A stretch of 64,000 nt of DNA from Betaproteobacteria bacterium (GTDB lineage Bacteria > Pseudomonadota > Gammaproteobacteria > Burkholderiales > Rhodocyclaceae), in NCBI GenBank assembly GCA_016720065.1, contig JADJXY010000002.1, positions 2,121,001 to 2,185,000 on the forward strand, in the 5' to 3' direction. Positions 46,080 to 56,248 of the stretch are shown here, piece after piece; the first letter of the stretch is position 1, and each line of letters begins with the position of its first letter. A program made the position numbers and the translations under genes. The notes beneath the pieces were generated by a model. It was not told the DNA's origin and made no database searches. It worked only from the letters and a program-made list of their open reading frames with translations.

Positions 46080-47879
46080 ATGTCCAAGAATTCGCTTTTT
46101 TCCGGCCACTTCGATACGCGCCAGATTCCCGCCCCGGAGAGCCTCCGCGTGGGGGATCGCCGCGTCGACTGGGAAGGCGGCTCCCTCGCCTGGAGCGACG
46201 CCGCCGACGTGGTTTTCGCCCGCCGGGACGACCGCCTGTGCGTCGCCGCGGGCCACCCGGCCTTTCCGCCCCAGATCACCGGGTCCAACGATGCCGAACG
46301 CTGGCTCAGCCTCTACGCCCAGCGCGGCGAATCCGGCCTGGCCCAGGTGGGCGGGGGCTGGAGCGTGGTCATCCTGGCGCCCTGCGAGGGGCGGCTCCTG
46401 CTGGCCATCGACCGCTTCGCCATCCAGACGGCCTGCTACGCCCGGGAAGGCTCGCGCATCGCCTTCGCCGAACGCGCCGACGACGTGGCCGTCCGGGACC
46501 GCAGCCTCGACCCGCAGGCCATCTTCAATTACCTGCACTTTCACATGATTCCGGCACCGCGCACCATTTTCCGTCAGGTGCGCCGTATGCCCCAGGCCGC
46601 CGCGCTGCTGCTCCAGGACGGCGCCTCCCAGGTGCGCCCCTATTGGCGCCCCCATTTCGAGGAGCACAAGCGGATCGATTTCGCCACCGCCAAGACCAAG
46701 TTCCGCCTCCTGGTGGAAAACGCCGTGCGCCGGGAAATCGGCCACGAGCGGGTGGGCGCCTTCCTTTCCGGCGGCACCGACAGCTCCACCGTGGCGGGCA
46801 TGCTCTGTCTGGCCACCGGCGCTTCCTGCGACACCTACTCCATCGGCTTCGATTCCGAAGGCTACGACGAGATGGAGTACGCCCGCATCGCCTCCAAGCA
46901 TTTCCGCACCCGCCACCACGAGTACTACATCACCCCCGAGGATCTGGTCAGCGGCATCCCCGCCGTGGCCCGTTTCCACGACCAGCCCTTCGGCAATTCC
47001 TCGGCGGTTCCGGCCTACTACTGCGCCAAGGTCGCCCAGGCCGACGGCATGGAGCACCTGCTGGCCGGCGACGGCGGCGACGAGTTGTTCGGCGGCAATT
47101 CCCGCTACGCGACGCAGCGGCTTTTCGACGCCTATCGCCACGTACCGGGCCTCATCAGGCGTCACCTGCTGGAGCCGGTGCTGGCGGATACCGACTGGCC
47201 GCGCAAGATTCCCGGCCTGCGCCAGGCCGGCGGCTACATGCGCCATTCCCGCATCCCCCTGCCCGACCGTCTGGAGAGCTTCAATCTCCTGGACCGCCTG
47301 GGGCCGGATCACGTCCTGACGACGGATTTCCTCGCCACCATCAATCTCCAGTCGCCCATGGAGGAGCGGCGGGAGACCTGGCGCCAGTGTGATACCGGCG
47401 CCCTGGTGAACCGCATGCTGGCCTACGACTGGAAATTCACCCTGGCCGACAGCGACCTGCCCAAGGTCCGCGGCGCCACCCGCATGGCCGGCATCGGCGT
47501 CGGCTTCCCCCTGCTCGATACCGAGCTGACCGACTTCTCCCTCGCCCTGGAACCCGAGTGGAAGCTCCGCAAGCTCAAGCTGCGCTGGTTCTTCAAGGAG
47601 GCCCTGCGCGGCTTCCTGCCCGACGCCATCCTCACCAAGAAGAAGCACGGTTTCGGCCTGCCCTTCGGCCCCTGGACGGTGAAACACCCCGGCCTGCGCC
47701 GTCTGGCCCAGGAATCGCTGGATTCCCTCGCCACCCGCGGCATCGTGCGACAGGATTTCGTCAGCCGACTGTTCTCGAACCTGCTGCCCGAACACCCGGG
47801 CTACTACGGCGAAATGGTGTGGATCCTGATGATGCTGGAGCAGTGGCTCGCCGCCCAGGACGCCCGTACCGGCGCATGA
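46080..47879 (+). CDS. asparagine-synthase-like protein lacking the glutaminase cysteine
   Basis: A 599-residue protein with an N-terminal Ntn-like domain and a C-terminal synthetase domain. The ATP-binding LSGGTDSSTVAG motif is intact and so is GDGGDELFGGNSRY. Residue 2 is Ser (MSKN), not Cys as in MCGI, so it cannot act as a glutamine amidotransferase in the usual way; it could use ammonia or another amine, or form amide bonds as beta-lactam synthetase and lasso cyclase relatives do. Third asparagine-synthase-like gene in the window, the others being at 56245 and 59429. The last gene of the plus-strand trio with the ligase and decarboxylase, it converges with the deacetylase six bases on. 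Confidence 0.88.
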   Translation: MSKNSLFSGHFDTRQIPAPESLRVGDRRVDWEGGSLAWSDAADVVFARRDDRLCVAAGHPAFPPQITGSNDAERWLSLYAQRGESGLAQVGGGWSVVILAPCEGRLLLAIDRFAIQTACYAREGSRIAFAERADDVAVRDRSLDPQAIFNYLHFHMIPAPRTIFRQVRRMPQAAALLLQDGASQVRPYWRPHFEEHKRIDFATAKTKFRLLVENAVRREIGHERVGAFLSGGTDSSTVAGMLCLATGASCDTYSIGFDSEGYDEMEYARIASKHFRTRHHEYYITPEDLVSGIPAVARFHDQPFGNSSAVPAYYCAKVAQADGMEHLLAGDGGDELFGGNSRYATQRLFDAYRHVPGLIRRHLLEPVLADTDWPRKIPGLRQAGGYMRHSRIPLPDRLESFNLLDRLGPDHVLTTDFLATINLQSPMEERRETWRQCDTGALVNRMLAYDWKFTLADSDLPKVRGATRMAGIGVGFPLLDTELTDFSLALEPEWKLRKLKLRWFFKEALRGFLPDAILTKKKHGFGLPFGPWTVKHPGLRRLAQESLDSLATRGIVRQDFVSRLFSNLLPEHPGYYGEMVWILMMLEQWLAAQDARTGA

Positions 47880-47885
47880 GGCGCC

Positions 47886-48902
47886 CTACACCCGGTCGCA
47901 GGCGGTGCGCAGGTAGTTGTGGGCCAGGCGCAGGACGAAGCGCGCCGGACTGCGGTCCCAGGGCGTGAAGCGGGGCACCTGGAAGAGGTCGGTGGACTCG
48001 TTGACCGAGCCCCAGGCGGTGGAAAAGGCCGCCTGGTAGCCACAGCGCCGGATGAGGTCGGGGTGCCCCGGCAGGTAGTCCTTGCCCGGCTTGCCGTTGG
48101 GGTAGGCGAAGAGGCTGGGCGGCGCCCCGAGAATTTCCCCCAGGCGGGCGCGGTCCTCGCCGATTTCGCGCAGGATCGTGGCGTCGTCCAGACGGGCCAG
48201 GATGGGATGGCTCAGGGTGTGCCCCCCCACTTCCATGCCCGCCGCCTGCATTTCCCGCACCTGGGCGGTGCTCATCATGAGGTCGCGGGGCACCGAGCCC
48301 CCGGTGATTTCCGCCAGCCCGTCGATGGCCTCGCTGCGGGCGGCCGGCTCCCGGTACTTGAGATCGATGAGGACGCTGTCGAGCAGCGCCGCTTTTTCGG
48401 GCACCGTGCCGCTGGCGTAGCGACCGAGGCCGATGGGGGAGAGATCGATTTCCGCCCCGCTGTATCCGCGCACGAGTTCGATGACCCGGTCGTTCCACAT
48501 GCAACCGCCGTCCAGGAAGCCGCTGGCCACGAAGAAACTGGCGGTGAGCCCGTGGGCCTGGAGGACGGGGACGGCCTCGGTGCGGTTGTCGGCGTAGCCG
48601 TCGTCGAAGGAGATGGCCACGGCGCGGGGCGGCAGGGGCCGGCCGGCCGACAGGCGCGCCACGGCTTCCGGCAGCCCGATGCAATGGAAATTCTCCGCCA
48701 CCAGACCCATCAGGCGGTCGAAGTCCTCCCGGTCGGGCTCGCCGGGGAAGAGCGGGTCGCGCTCTGCCCGCACGCGATGGAAGATGAGGATATTGAGCCG
48801 CCCCTTGCCCGCGCCGCGCGAGAGGAGCCCGGCGTAGCGGCGCAGGGCCGCCCCCAGGACGGGCCCCGTTGCGCCGCGGTGGCGTGGCGGGTCAACGCGC
48901 AT
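47886..48902 (-). CDS. polysaccharide deacetylase family protein
   Basis: A 338-residue protein with a NodB-type domain: AISFDDGYADN carries the two Asp residues and HTLSHP the metal-binding His. It removes N- or O-acetyl groups from a polysaccharide. It is longer than the PEP-CTERM deacetylase family (TIGR03006) and probably not a member. The ATG at 48902 has GGGGAG five bases upstream and is preferred to the GTG at 48908, which has none. Its start overlaps the CapK-like gene's end by 11 bases. Last gene of the xrtA operon. Confidence 0.88.
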   Translation of the reverse strand: MRVDPPRHRGATGPVLGAALRRYAGLLSRGAGKGRLNILIFHRVRAERDPLFPGEPDREDFDRLMGLVAENFHCIGLPEAVARLSAGRPLPPRAVAISFDDGYADNRTEAVPVLQAHGLTASFFVASGFLDGGCMWNDRVIELVRGYSGAEIDLSPIGLGRYASGTVPEKAALLDSVLIDLKYREPAARSEAIDGLAEITGGSVPRDLMMSTAQVREMQAAGMEVGGHTLSHPILARLDDATILREIGEDRARLGEILGAPPSLFAYPNGKPGKDYLPGHPDLIRRCGYQAAFSTAWGSVNESTDLFQVPRFTPWDRSPARFVLRLAHNYLRTACDRV

Positions 48903-50268
48903 CGCCACTCCCCGATGCGGCGCCCTCGACGTGGCTGACCACGTAGCGGTATTTGCCCGACTTTTCCGCCGGGATGCTGTCGACGCGCTTCACCTGCACA
49001 TCGACCGACTGGCCCAGGCGGGCCTTGTAGTCGCGCACGATGCGGTCTTGCGATGCGCTGCCGAAGGGGGGGCCGGCGACGACCAGGACCTCGACGTGCT
49101 GGCGCGTGTGCTGGACGATTTTGAAGCGCTCGACGCCGGGCAGGTCGCGCACCGTGTAGATGAGCGCCAGCCCGTGCAGGATGGTGCCGTCAGCCGCCAC
49201 CACGAAGTCGGTGGTGCGGCCCTGGATTTCCTGCATCAGGGGCAGGGTGCGCCCGCAGGAGCAGGTCTTGTCGGACAGGATGCCCACGTCGCCCGTCCGG
49301 TAGCGCAGGAAGGGAAATTCGTGGGTGGCCAGGTGGGTCACCACGATTTCGCCGGCCATCCCGGGCGCCACCGGGCGGCCGTCGGCCCCCACGGTTTCGA
49401 TGATGATGTCCTCGGCCTGGAGATGCATGCCGCCGTGAGGGCATTCGTGCACCAGAAAGCCCGCGTCCCGGGCGCCGTAGCCATTGGCCACCGGGCAGCC
49501 GAAGACGCGGCGGATGGTGGCCCGCTGGTCGTCGTAGAGGCGCTCGCTGGTGACGAAGGCCACCTTGATGCCCAGGTCGTCCATGGCGATGCCCCGGCTT
49601 TCGGCATGGCGGCCGATGAGCGAGAGGGCGGAGGGGTAGCCGAAGAGCATGGCCGGCCGCCGCTTGCGGATGGCCGCGACGAATTCGTCCAGACGCCGCT
49701 CGGACATCTCGAAGGCCGGCAGCAGCGTGGTGCGCAGCAGGCGGTCGCGCAGCAGGCGGACACGGTCCTGGGCGCCGAGTTCGATGGGGCTGCCCCAGAC
49801 GACCATCTCCGGGTCGCCGATATCGACGCCCCACCAGCGGGTCACGCGCCACTTGGCGCCCACGTCGTGGCTCTTCCTGGCCTTGCCGATGTAGAAGATC
49901 AGGGGTTCGCCCGAGGAACCGCCGGTGTTGTAGCGGCTCAAGGGACCGGCGTCCTCGGCCCGCAGGCTGTCGCCCGCGGCCCGCAGGGTCGGCTTGTCGC
50001 ACAGGGGTAGCGCGGCCAGATCGGCGACCTCGCGCAGATCGCGGGGATCGAAGCCCAGGTCGGCAAAGAGGCGGCGCGTATGGGGCACGGTCCTGCCGAT
50101 GCGGGCGAGGAAATCCCGCAGGCGCTCCAGGCGCCAGGCCTCCAGGCGATCCCGCGACCAGTACTGCTGCTCTTCGAGGCGGCGGCGGATGGCGACCGAG
50201 TCGTGATGCTTCAGGCGCTCGTGCAGGGGAAAGATCAGGCCACTGCACAGGGAGGTATAGGCACTCAT
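48892..50268 (-). CDS. CapK / phenylacetate-CoA ligase-like adenylate-forming protein
   Basis: A 458-residue adenylate-forming protein resembling CapK and PaaK. The motif YNTGGSSGEPLIFY is the nucleotide loop, and CSCGRTLP and FLRYRTGDVG are typical C-terminal features. Such proteins are common in polysaccharide loci and are thought to activate a carboxylate for decoration of the polymer. The open frame extends beyond 50600, but the ATG at 50268 overlaps the O-ligase stop by four bases (ATGA), the normal operon arrangement. Confidence 0.88.
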   Translation of the reverse strand: MSAYTSLCSGLIFPLHERLKHHDSVAIRRRLEEQQYWSRDRLEAWRLERLRDFLARIGRTVPHTRRLFADLGFDPRDLREVADLAALPLCDKPTLRAAGDSLRAEDAGPLSRYNTGGSSGEPLIFYIGKARKSHDVGAKWRVTRWWGVDIGDPEMVVWGSPIELGAQDRVRLLRDRLLRTTLLPAFEMSERRLDEFVAAIRKRRPAMLFGYPSALSLIGRHAESRGIAMDDLGIKVAFVTSERLYDDQRATIRRVFGCPVANGYGARDAGFLVHECPHGGMHLQAEDIIIETVGADGRPVAPGMAGEIVVTHLATHEFPFLRYRTGDVGILSDKTCSCGRTLPLMQEIQGRTTDFVVAADGTILHGLALIYTVRDLPGVERFKIVQHTRQHVEVLVVAGPPFGSASQDRIVRDYKARLGQSVDVQVKRVDSIPAEKSGKYRYVVSHVEGAASGSGDAR

Positions 50269-51581
50269 GGGGATGGGCGGACAGTTGGCGGCCGTGGCTT
50301 GCGGGCGGCCGGGCGCGCGGGTACCGCAACGGGGAGCGGCGCACGCCCGTCGCCCACGTCCCGGGCAACCAGGGCAACGATGGCGACGAGGTAGTAGGGC
50401 AGGTCGTAATTGACCAGATTCACGAAGGCCCCTCCCACGGCAAAACCCATGAGGGAAACCTGGATCATGCGCATCAGGGGCGGCACCCAGTCGGCGTCCG
50501 GACCGTCCCGCGCGGCCTTGGCCACCCGGGAGGCGAGGCGCCAGGTGAGAAATCCGATGGCCAGATAGAGGAAGAGCCCCACATAGCCGTGCTCGGCCAG
50601 GGCCTGGAAGTAGATGCTGTGGGGCGAATAGGCCTTGGCCCATTCGGTGACCGCATAACGGTGCCAGGTGGCCGGGTTTTCCGTGACGTTGTAGCCGCCG
50701 CCGGAAATGGGGTTGGAGGCCGACATGTTGAGGATCATCTGCCAGGTGTACAGCCGGCTCTGGGCGGAGTGATCCTGGTGGCTGGAAATGGACGACATGC
50801 GATCCGTCCAGTTGTCGGGCATGAAGGCGGCCATGCCCCCCAGCACCACCGCGAGTGTCAGCAGGGTGACGACGGTACGCTTGCTCTTGACCCCGAGGAA
50901 AAACGCCATGGTGACCACCGCCAGGAGCGCGCCGCGGGAGTGGGTTCCGAGGGTGGATACGAAGGTGAAGAACATGGCGGCGAACAGGGCCCGCCGGTGC
51001 CAGATGTTTTTCATCTGTCCCGCCAGGTAATAGAGGAGCGGGATGACCATGACGAAGGCCACGCCCAGTTCGTTATTGCCCTCGATGAAGCTGCCCGGCG
51101 GCCCCCACACCGTCCCGCCGCCGCCGCGCAACAGGGTGAACAGCCCGCCCTTGGCCCCGTAGAAGGCGACCGAGAGGGTCACCACCCCCACCAGAAGGTT
51201 GATCTGCTGCTTGCCGCCGATGAGCAGCAGGCTGAGGAAAAGCATGATCTGAATCTTGGCCACCTTGCTCCACATGGCCCAGACCACTTCCGGAGTGTTG
51301 AAGGACACGGCCGCGGTAAGGCAGTTCCAGGCGAAGAAGACGACCAGGAGCACCGCCGGGGCACTGGTCGGAAAACGGAAACGCTGCTTGGTGATGAAGA
51401 GGCCGAGGAAGGTCATGCCGGCGGCGACCTGCCCAAAAGGCAGGCTGTAGGCGAAGCCGAAGGTGAGCCGGTGGGGACTCATCATGCTGATCCAGGCCCA
51501 AAGCAGGGGGGCAATGTAGCTGCGGCGGAAACACATGAAAAGCAGGCCGCCGAAGACGACGACCAGGGCAATGTCACGCAT
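50265..51581 (-). CDS. XrtA-associated O-glycosylation ligase (TIGR03097 type)
   Basis: A 438-residue membrane protein with about ten hydrophobic segments and the O-antigen-ligase/Wzy_C signature region, including FIEGNNELGVAFVMVIPLL and YSPHSIYFQALAEHGYVGLFLY; the latter resembles the periplasmic loop histidine of WaaL/Wzy proteins. The family name (probable O-glycosylation ligase, exosortase A-associated) is by recall; the acceptor could be protein or lipid. A Pro-rich tail follows the last helix. Its start overlaps the fusion gene's end by eight bases. Confidence 0.9.
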   Translation of the reverse strand: MRDIALVVVFGGLLFMCFRRSYIAPLLWAWISMMSPHRLTFGFAYSLPFGQVAAGMTFLGLFITKQRFRFPTSAPAVLLVVFFAWNCLTAAVSFNTPEVVWAMWSKVAKIQIMLFLSLLLIGGKQQINLLVGVVTLSVAFYGAKGGLFTLLRGGGGTVWGPPGSFIEGNNELGVAFVMVIPLLYYLAGQMKNIWHRRALFAAMFFTFVSTLGTHSRGALLAVVTMAFFLGVKSKRTVVTLLTLAVVLGGMAAFMPDNWTDRMSSISSHQDHSAQSRLYTWQMILNMSASNPISGGGYNVTENPATWHRYAVTEWAKAYSPHSIYFQALAEHGYVGLFLYLAIGFLTWRLASRVAKAARDGPDADWVPPLMRMIQVSLMGFAVGGAFVNLVNYDLPYYLVAIVALVARDVGDGRAPLPVAVPARPAARKPRPPTVRPSP

Positions 51582-53685
51582 GGCTCACCACCGTTCCACC
51601 AGCGGCGAAGCGCCTATAGACCTCCAGCCAGCGCGGCCGGATGCGCTCCCAGGCGTAGTCGGCGGACGCTTCCAGTCCGGCGGCGACCAGACGCTGACGC
51701 AAGGCGGGATCGCGCAGGACTTGCAGGCCTGCCTCGGCCATGGCCTCCGCTGCCCCTACCGGCACCAGGAGGGCGTTGGCCCCATGGGTGACGAGGTAGG
51801 GAATCCCCCCTGCGTCGGTGCTCACCACCGGAACGCCGCTGGCCAGGGCTTCCAGGATGGAAATGGGCATGTTGTCCACCCGGCTCGGGTTGAGCATCAG
51901 ATCCGCCTGAGCGTAGAGCGCCGGGATGTCGCGATTCTCGATGCGCCCGGAAAAATGCACGGCATCGCCCATGCCGAGATCGCCGGCCAGGTGACGCAGG
52001 GCCGCTTCCTCCGGGCCGCTGCCGGCGACCGTGAGACGGGCGGCGGGAAATTCCTGGCGCACCCGGGCAAAGGCGCGCAGGGCGGTGGGAATGTCGTAGA
52101 TGGGTTCCAGGTTGCGGGTCACGATCAAGTGGGGCGCGTCGGGGCGCCGCTCGTCCCGGGAAGGGGAGAAGCGCGACAGGTCGACGATATTGGGTACGAT
52201 CTCGGCACTATGGCCGAATTCCCGGAAGACCTCGGCCAGATAGCCCGAAGGCACGACCAGTGCCGTAGCCCAGGCCGGACTGCGCACCACCCAGCGGGGT
52301 GCCGCGGCAAAGAAGGCCCGCGCCTCTCCGCCCCGGTAATTGACGATGCAGGGCACGCCCCGCAGGCGGGCGAGGACGATGGTCGGCAGGGCGAAGACGT
52401 ACCAGGCGATGCCCGAATTGGCGAAGAGGTGCACCACCTGACTGCGCCCCAGGCCCCACCACAGCCGGAAGAGGTAGGGCACGAAGCGGAATGCGGCCCG
52501 CAGGCCCTTGAGGGAGCCGACCCAGGCAGGCGCATAGGGCGCGTTGGTTTGCACGAAATGGACTTCCAGCCCCTCCGCGACGAGGAATTCGCGCAACTGG
52601 CGACACTGGTTGGCCATCCCCCCCGAGGGCGGCGGCAGGGGCCCCACCAGGAGCACCGCGGGCGCTTCTCCCATTGTGTCAGCGCCCTGGCCGCGGCGGC
52701 TGCGCAACAGAAGGAAGACGGCACCACCCGAGGCCAGCACCAGGAGCGGCAGTTCGATCAGGAGCCGCAGGCGCAGGCGCTGCATACGCTCGATGGCCAG
52801 GGCGTTGCCGGGGGTGGCGAGGATCTGGATGCGCGGATGGACGCCGGTCAGGATGGCGGCGGCCTGCTCCGCAGAACGGGAGAGCGACCCCGCCAGGTGC
52901 ACCAGGGGCTGCCCCTCGTAGGCGCCGAGATTGGTCCCCATCCACAGGTACCAGCCTTCCAGGCCGCGCCGATAGTAGTCCCGCAGGGCGGTTTCGCGGA
53001 TGAAGCCCAGACGGCCCGGACCGTTGGAGACGATCTGACCCACTGCTCCCGCCCCGGCGAGGGCTGCACGCCACTCGGCCACGCTGAGCGGGGTACCGTC
53101 CGGCGCGATGACGTGGAAATTGTTGAAGACGTCGATGAAGACCCAGCGCCCCGCCTGGCGATCGAAGACTTCCAGCACGGCGTGGCCGTGGCCGCCGAAG
53201 CCGTCGAAGGAAAAACCCCACTCGCGCACGACGATGCCGGCAGCGTGGGCCAGGGCGATGAAGGTCTGGGTGAAATCGGCGCAGTAGCCGCGGCCTTCGT
53301 CGCGAATCTTGCGGTAGGCGGTCCAGGTATCGGCCTGGATCGCCCCGCCGTCGCGGGCGTTTTCGGTCAGATGACCAGCCAGGCGCAGAGCCCGTTCCCA
53401 ATCGCTCCCCTGGGGCGCGACCTGCTTGACGACCTCGACCAGGCGGGGGTCGGGGGCCACCGTATCGGTCTTGAACTCGGCAGGGAATTGGGGCGGCAGC
53501 CAGTCGAAGCGCTCCCCCGCCACGGGCAGCACCAGGAGCGCGTTGCGCAGCCGCACCGCCTCGGACGACGGCCGCGCCGAGCGGCCGAGGTCGGCCAGGA
53601 TGGCAATAACCACCGCCAGGCAAGCCAGGAGCGCGACCAGCCGGGTATTGCGCGAGAGTCCCCTAGCCATGGGCAAGCAGGCCAC
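51574..53685 (-). CDS. transglutaminase-like / family 4 glycosyltransferase fusion
   Basis: A 703-residue two-part protein in one uninterrupted frame. A membrane segment (about 15-34) leads to a transglutaminase-like domain with Cys135 in GRGYCADF, His168 in GGHGHAVLEV and Asp185 in WVFIDV, a complete catalytic triad. A second membrane segment (about 307-327) returns the chain to the cytoplasm, where residues 342-703 form a GT4 glycosyltransferase (VLLVGPLPPPSGGMANQ, MPISILEALASGVPVVSTDAGG). Thus the protein would put a transglutaminase in the periplasm and a glycosyltransferase in the cytosol. I do not know this architecture from other XrtA loci. An ATG at 53670 is an alternative start. Confidence 0.85.
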   Translation of the reverse strand: MACLPMARGLSRNTRLVALLACLAVVIAILADLGRSARPSSEAVRLRNALLVLPVAGERFDWLPPQFPAEFKTDTVAPDPRLVEVVKQVAPQGSDWERALRLAGHLTENARDGGAIQADTWTAYRKIRDEGRGYCADFTQTFIALAHAAGIVVREWGFSFDGFGGHGHAVLEVFDRQAGRWVFIDVFNNFHVIAPDGTPLSVAEWRAALAGAGAVGQIVSNGPGRLGFIRETALRDYYRRGLEGWYLWMGTNLGAYEGQPLVHLAGSLSRSAEQAAAILTGVHPRIQILATPGNALAIERMQRLRLRLLIELPLLVLASGGAVFLLLRSRRGQGADTMGEAPAVLLVGPLPPPSGGMANQCRQLREFLVAEGLEVHFVQTNAPYAPAWVGSLKGLRAAFRFVPYLFRLWWGLGRSQVVHLFANSGIAWYVFALPTIVLARLRGVPCIVNYRGGEARAFFAAAPRWVVRSPAWATALVVPSGYLAEVFREFGHSAEIVPNIVDLSRFSPSRDERRPDAPHLIVTRNLEPIYDIPTALRAFARVRQEFPAARLTVAGSGPEEAALRHLAGDLGMGDAVHFSGRIENRDIPALYAQADLMLNPSRVDNMPISILEALASGVPVVSTDAGGIPYLVTHGANALLVPVGAAEAMAEAGLQVLRDPALRQRLVAAGLEASADYAWERIRPRWLEVYRRFAAGGTVVSHA

Positions 53686-53709
53686 CGTGCGCGAGGGGGG
53701 GCCTGCCCC

Positions 53710-55026
<1,317 letters not shown>

Positions 55027-55057
55027 AGTGCGATTCCAATCGTGCAAAGGTGAAATT

Positions 55058-56248
55058 CTAGTTTTTCGCCACGACCCGGGCGATGATCCCGTCGAGGCGG
55101 CGCATGGAGGCCTGCCAGTCGTGGTTGCTCAACATCCGCTCCCGACCGGCCCGGGCGAGGCGTTCCCGCTCGCCGGCGTCTTCCATGAGGCGTAAACAGG
55201 CAGCAGCATAGGCCGCAGGGCCGTCGCCGACCAGGAAATGTTCCTCATCGAGGGCGTCGACGCCGCCGGCCCCGGCCGGGCTGGTGACCACCGGCACCCC
55301 CATGGCCATGGCTTCGAGGATCTTGTTCTGGGTGCCGCGGGCGATGTTGAGGGGCGCCACCATGGCCGCCGAGCGCAGGATGTACGGCCGCACGTCGGGC
55401 ACCGATCCGGTGACGGTGACCCCGGGCAGTTCGCCGAGTTTCTGCACCGCCGGGCTGGGGTCAGCGCCGACGATGAGGAGCTTGGCCTGGGGCCGCCTGG
55501 CCTGGATGAGGGGCAGGGTATTGCGGCAGAAATCGAACATGCACTCCTGGTTGGGGTAGTAGTCCATGCGTCCGATGAAGGATAGGGTGTCGGCATCGTA
55601 ATCCCCGCCGTCGGGCTTGAAGAAGCCGGCGTCGACGCCGTTGGGGAACCAGTCGGAGGCACGGGCCGCGCCGTAGCCTTCAAGGGTTTCCCACTCCGCC
55701 CGGGTGGTGGCGGTGCACAGGTCGAATTTGCGCGCCAGGCGCCGTTCCGCGGCCTCCATCTTGGCGCCCTCCAGCCGGTAGCCCAGGGAAAGGGGAAAGG
55801 GCTTGTAGTTCGCGTACTCCAGCCACTTCTGCGAATCCATGTCACCGAAATCGAGAATCTTGGGGGTGCCCTGCACGTGTTCCACGTACTGCGCCACCGA
55901 CGAACAATGGACGAAGATGAGGTCGAAGCACTCCGCGGCGAGCAACTCGTCCACCTTGCGCTTCAACTCCGGCGAATAGAAGAAGCCCATGGACGACGGC
56001 GTGACCAGGGGCAGCCGCACTACCATGCGCACGACCTGGATGGGATTGCTCACCCGCCCCATCTCGTAGCGATGGCAATGGCCCGCGATGCCTTCCCCCT
56101 CCAGGGCCTCTGCGGGTGAGCGGGCCAGGGAGCAGACCGTGACGCGGTGCCCCTGGGCGCTCAGGTGGCGGATCATGTTGAAGGGGCGAATCTTGCCGCC
56201 CCGCTTGGGGGGGAAGGGGAAACGATGGCAGACGTAGAGGATGTTCAT
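55058..56248 (-). CDS. XrtA/PEP-CTERM system glycosyltransferase (TIGR03087 type)
   Basis: A 396-residue GT4 enzyme. MNILYVCHRFPFPPKRGGKIR is the hallmark N-terminus of the PEP-CTERM/EpsH1-associated family, and the donor domain shows LSFIGRMDYYPNQECMFDFC and GTQNKILEAMAMGVPVVTSPAGAGG. It extends the EPS repeat unit on the cytoplasmic side of the membrane. Start overlaps the amidotransferase stop by four bases. The algD gene follows after a gap of 31 bases. Confidence 0.93.
   Translation of the reverse strand: MNILYVCHRFPFPPKRGGKIRPFNMIRHLSAQGHRVTVCSLARSPAEALEGEGIAGHCHRYEMGRVSNPIQVVRMVVRLPLVTPSSMGFFYSPELKRKVDELLAAECFDLIFVHCSSVAQYVEHVQGTPKILDFGDMDSQKWLEYANYKPFPLSLGYRLEGAKMEAAERRLARKFDLCTATTRAEWETLEGYGAARASDWFPNGVDAGFFKPDGGDYDADTLSFIGRMDYYPNQECMFDFCRNTLPLIQARRPQAKLLIVGADPSPAVQKLGELPGVTVTGSVPDVRPYILRSAAMVAPLNIARGTQNKILEAMAMGVPVVTSPAGAGGVDALDEEHFLVGDGPAAYAAACLRLMEDAGERERLARAGRERMLSNHDWQASMRRLDGIIARVVAKN

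Noticed and set aside
48902..48908. GTG at 48908 as start of the deacetylase
   Set aside because: No properly spaced ribosome-binding sequence; the ATG at 48902 has GGGGAG at a good distance.
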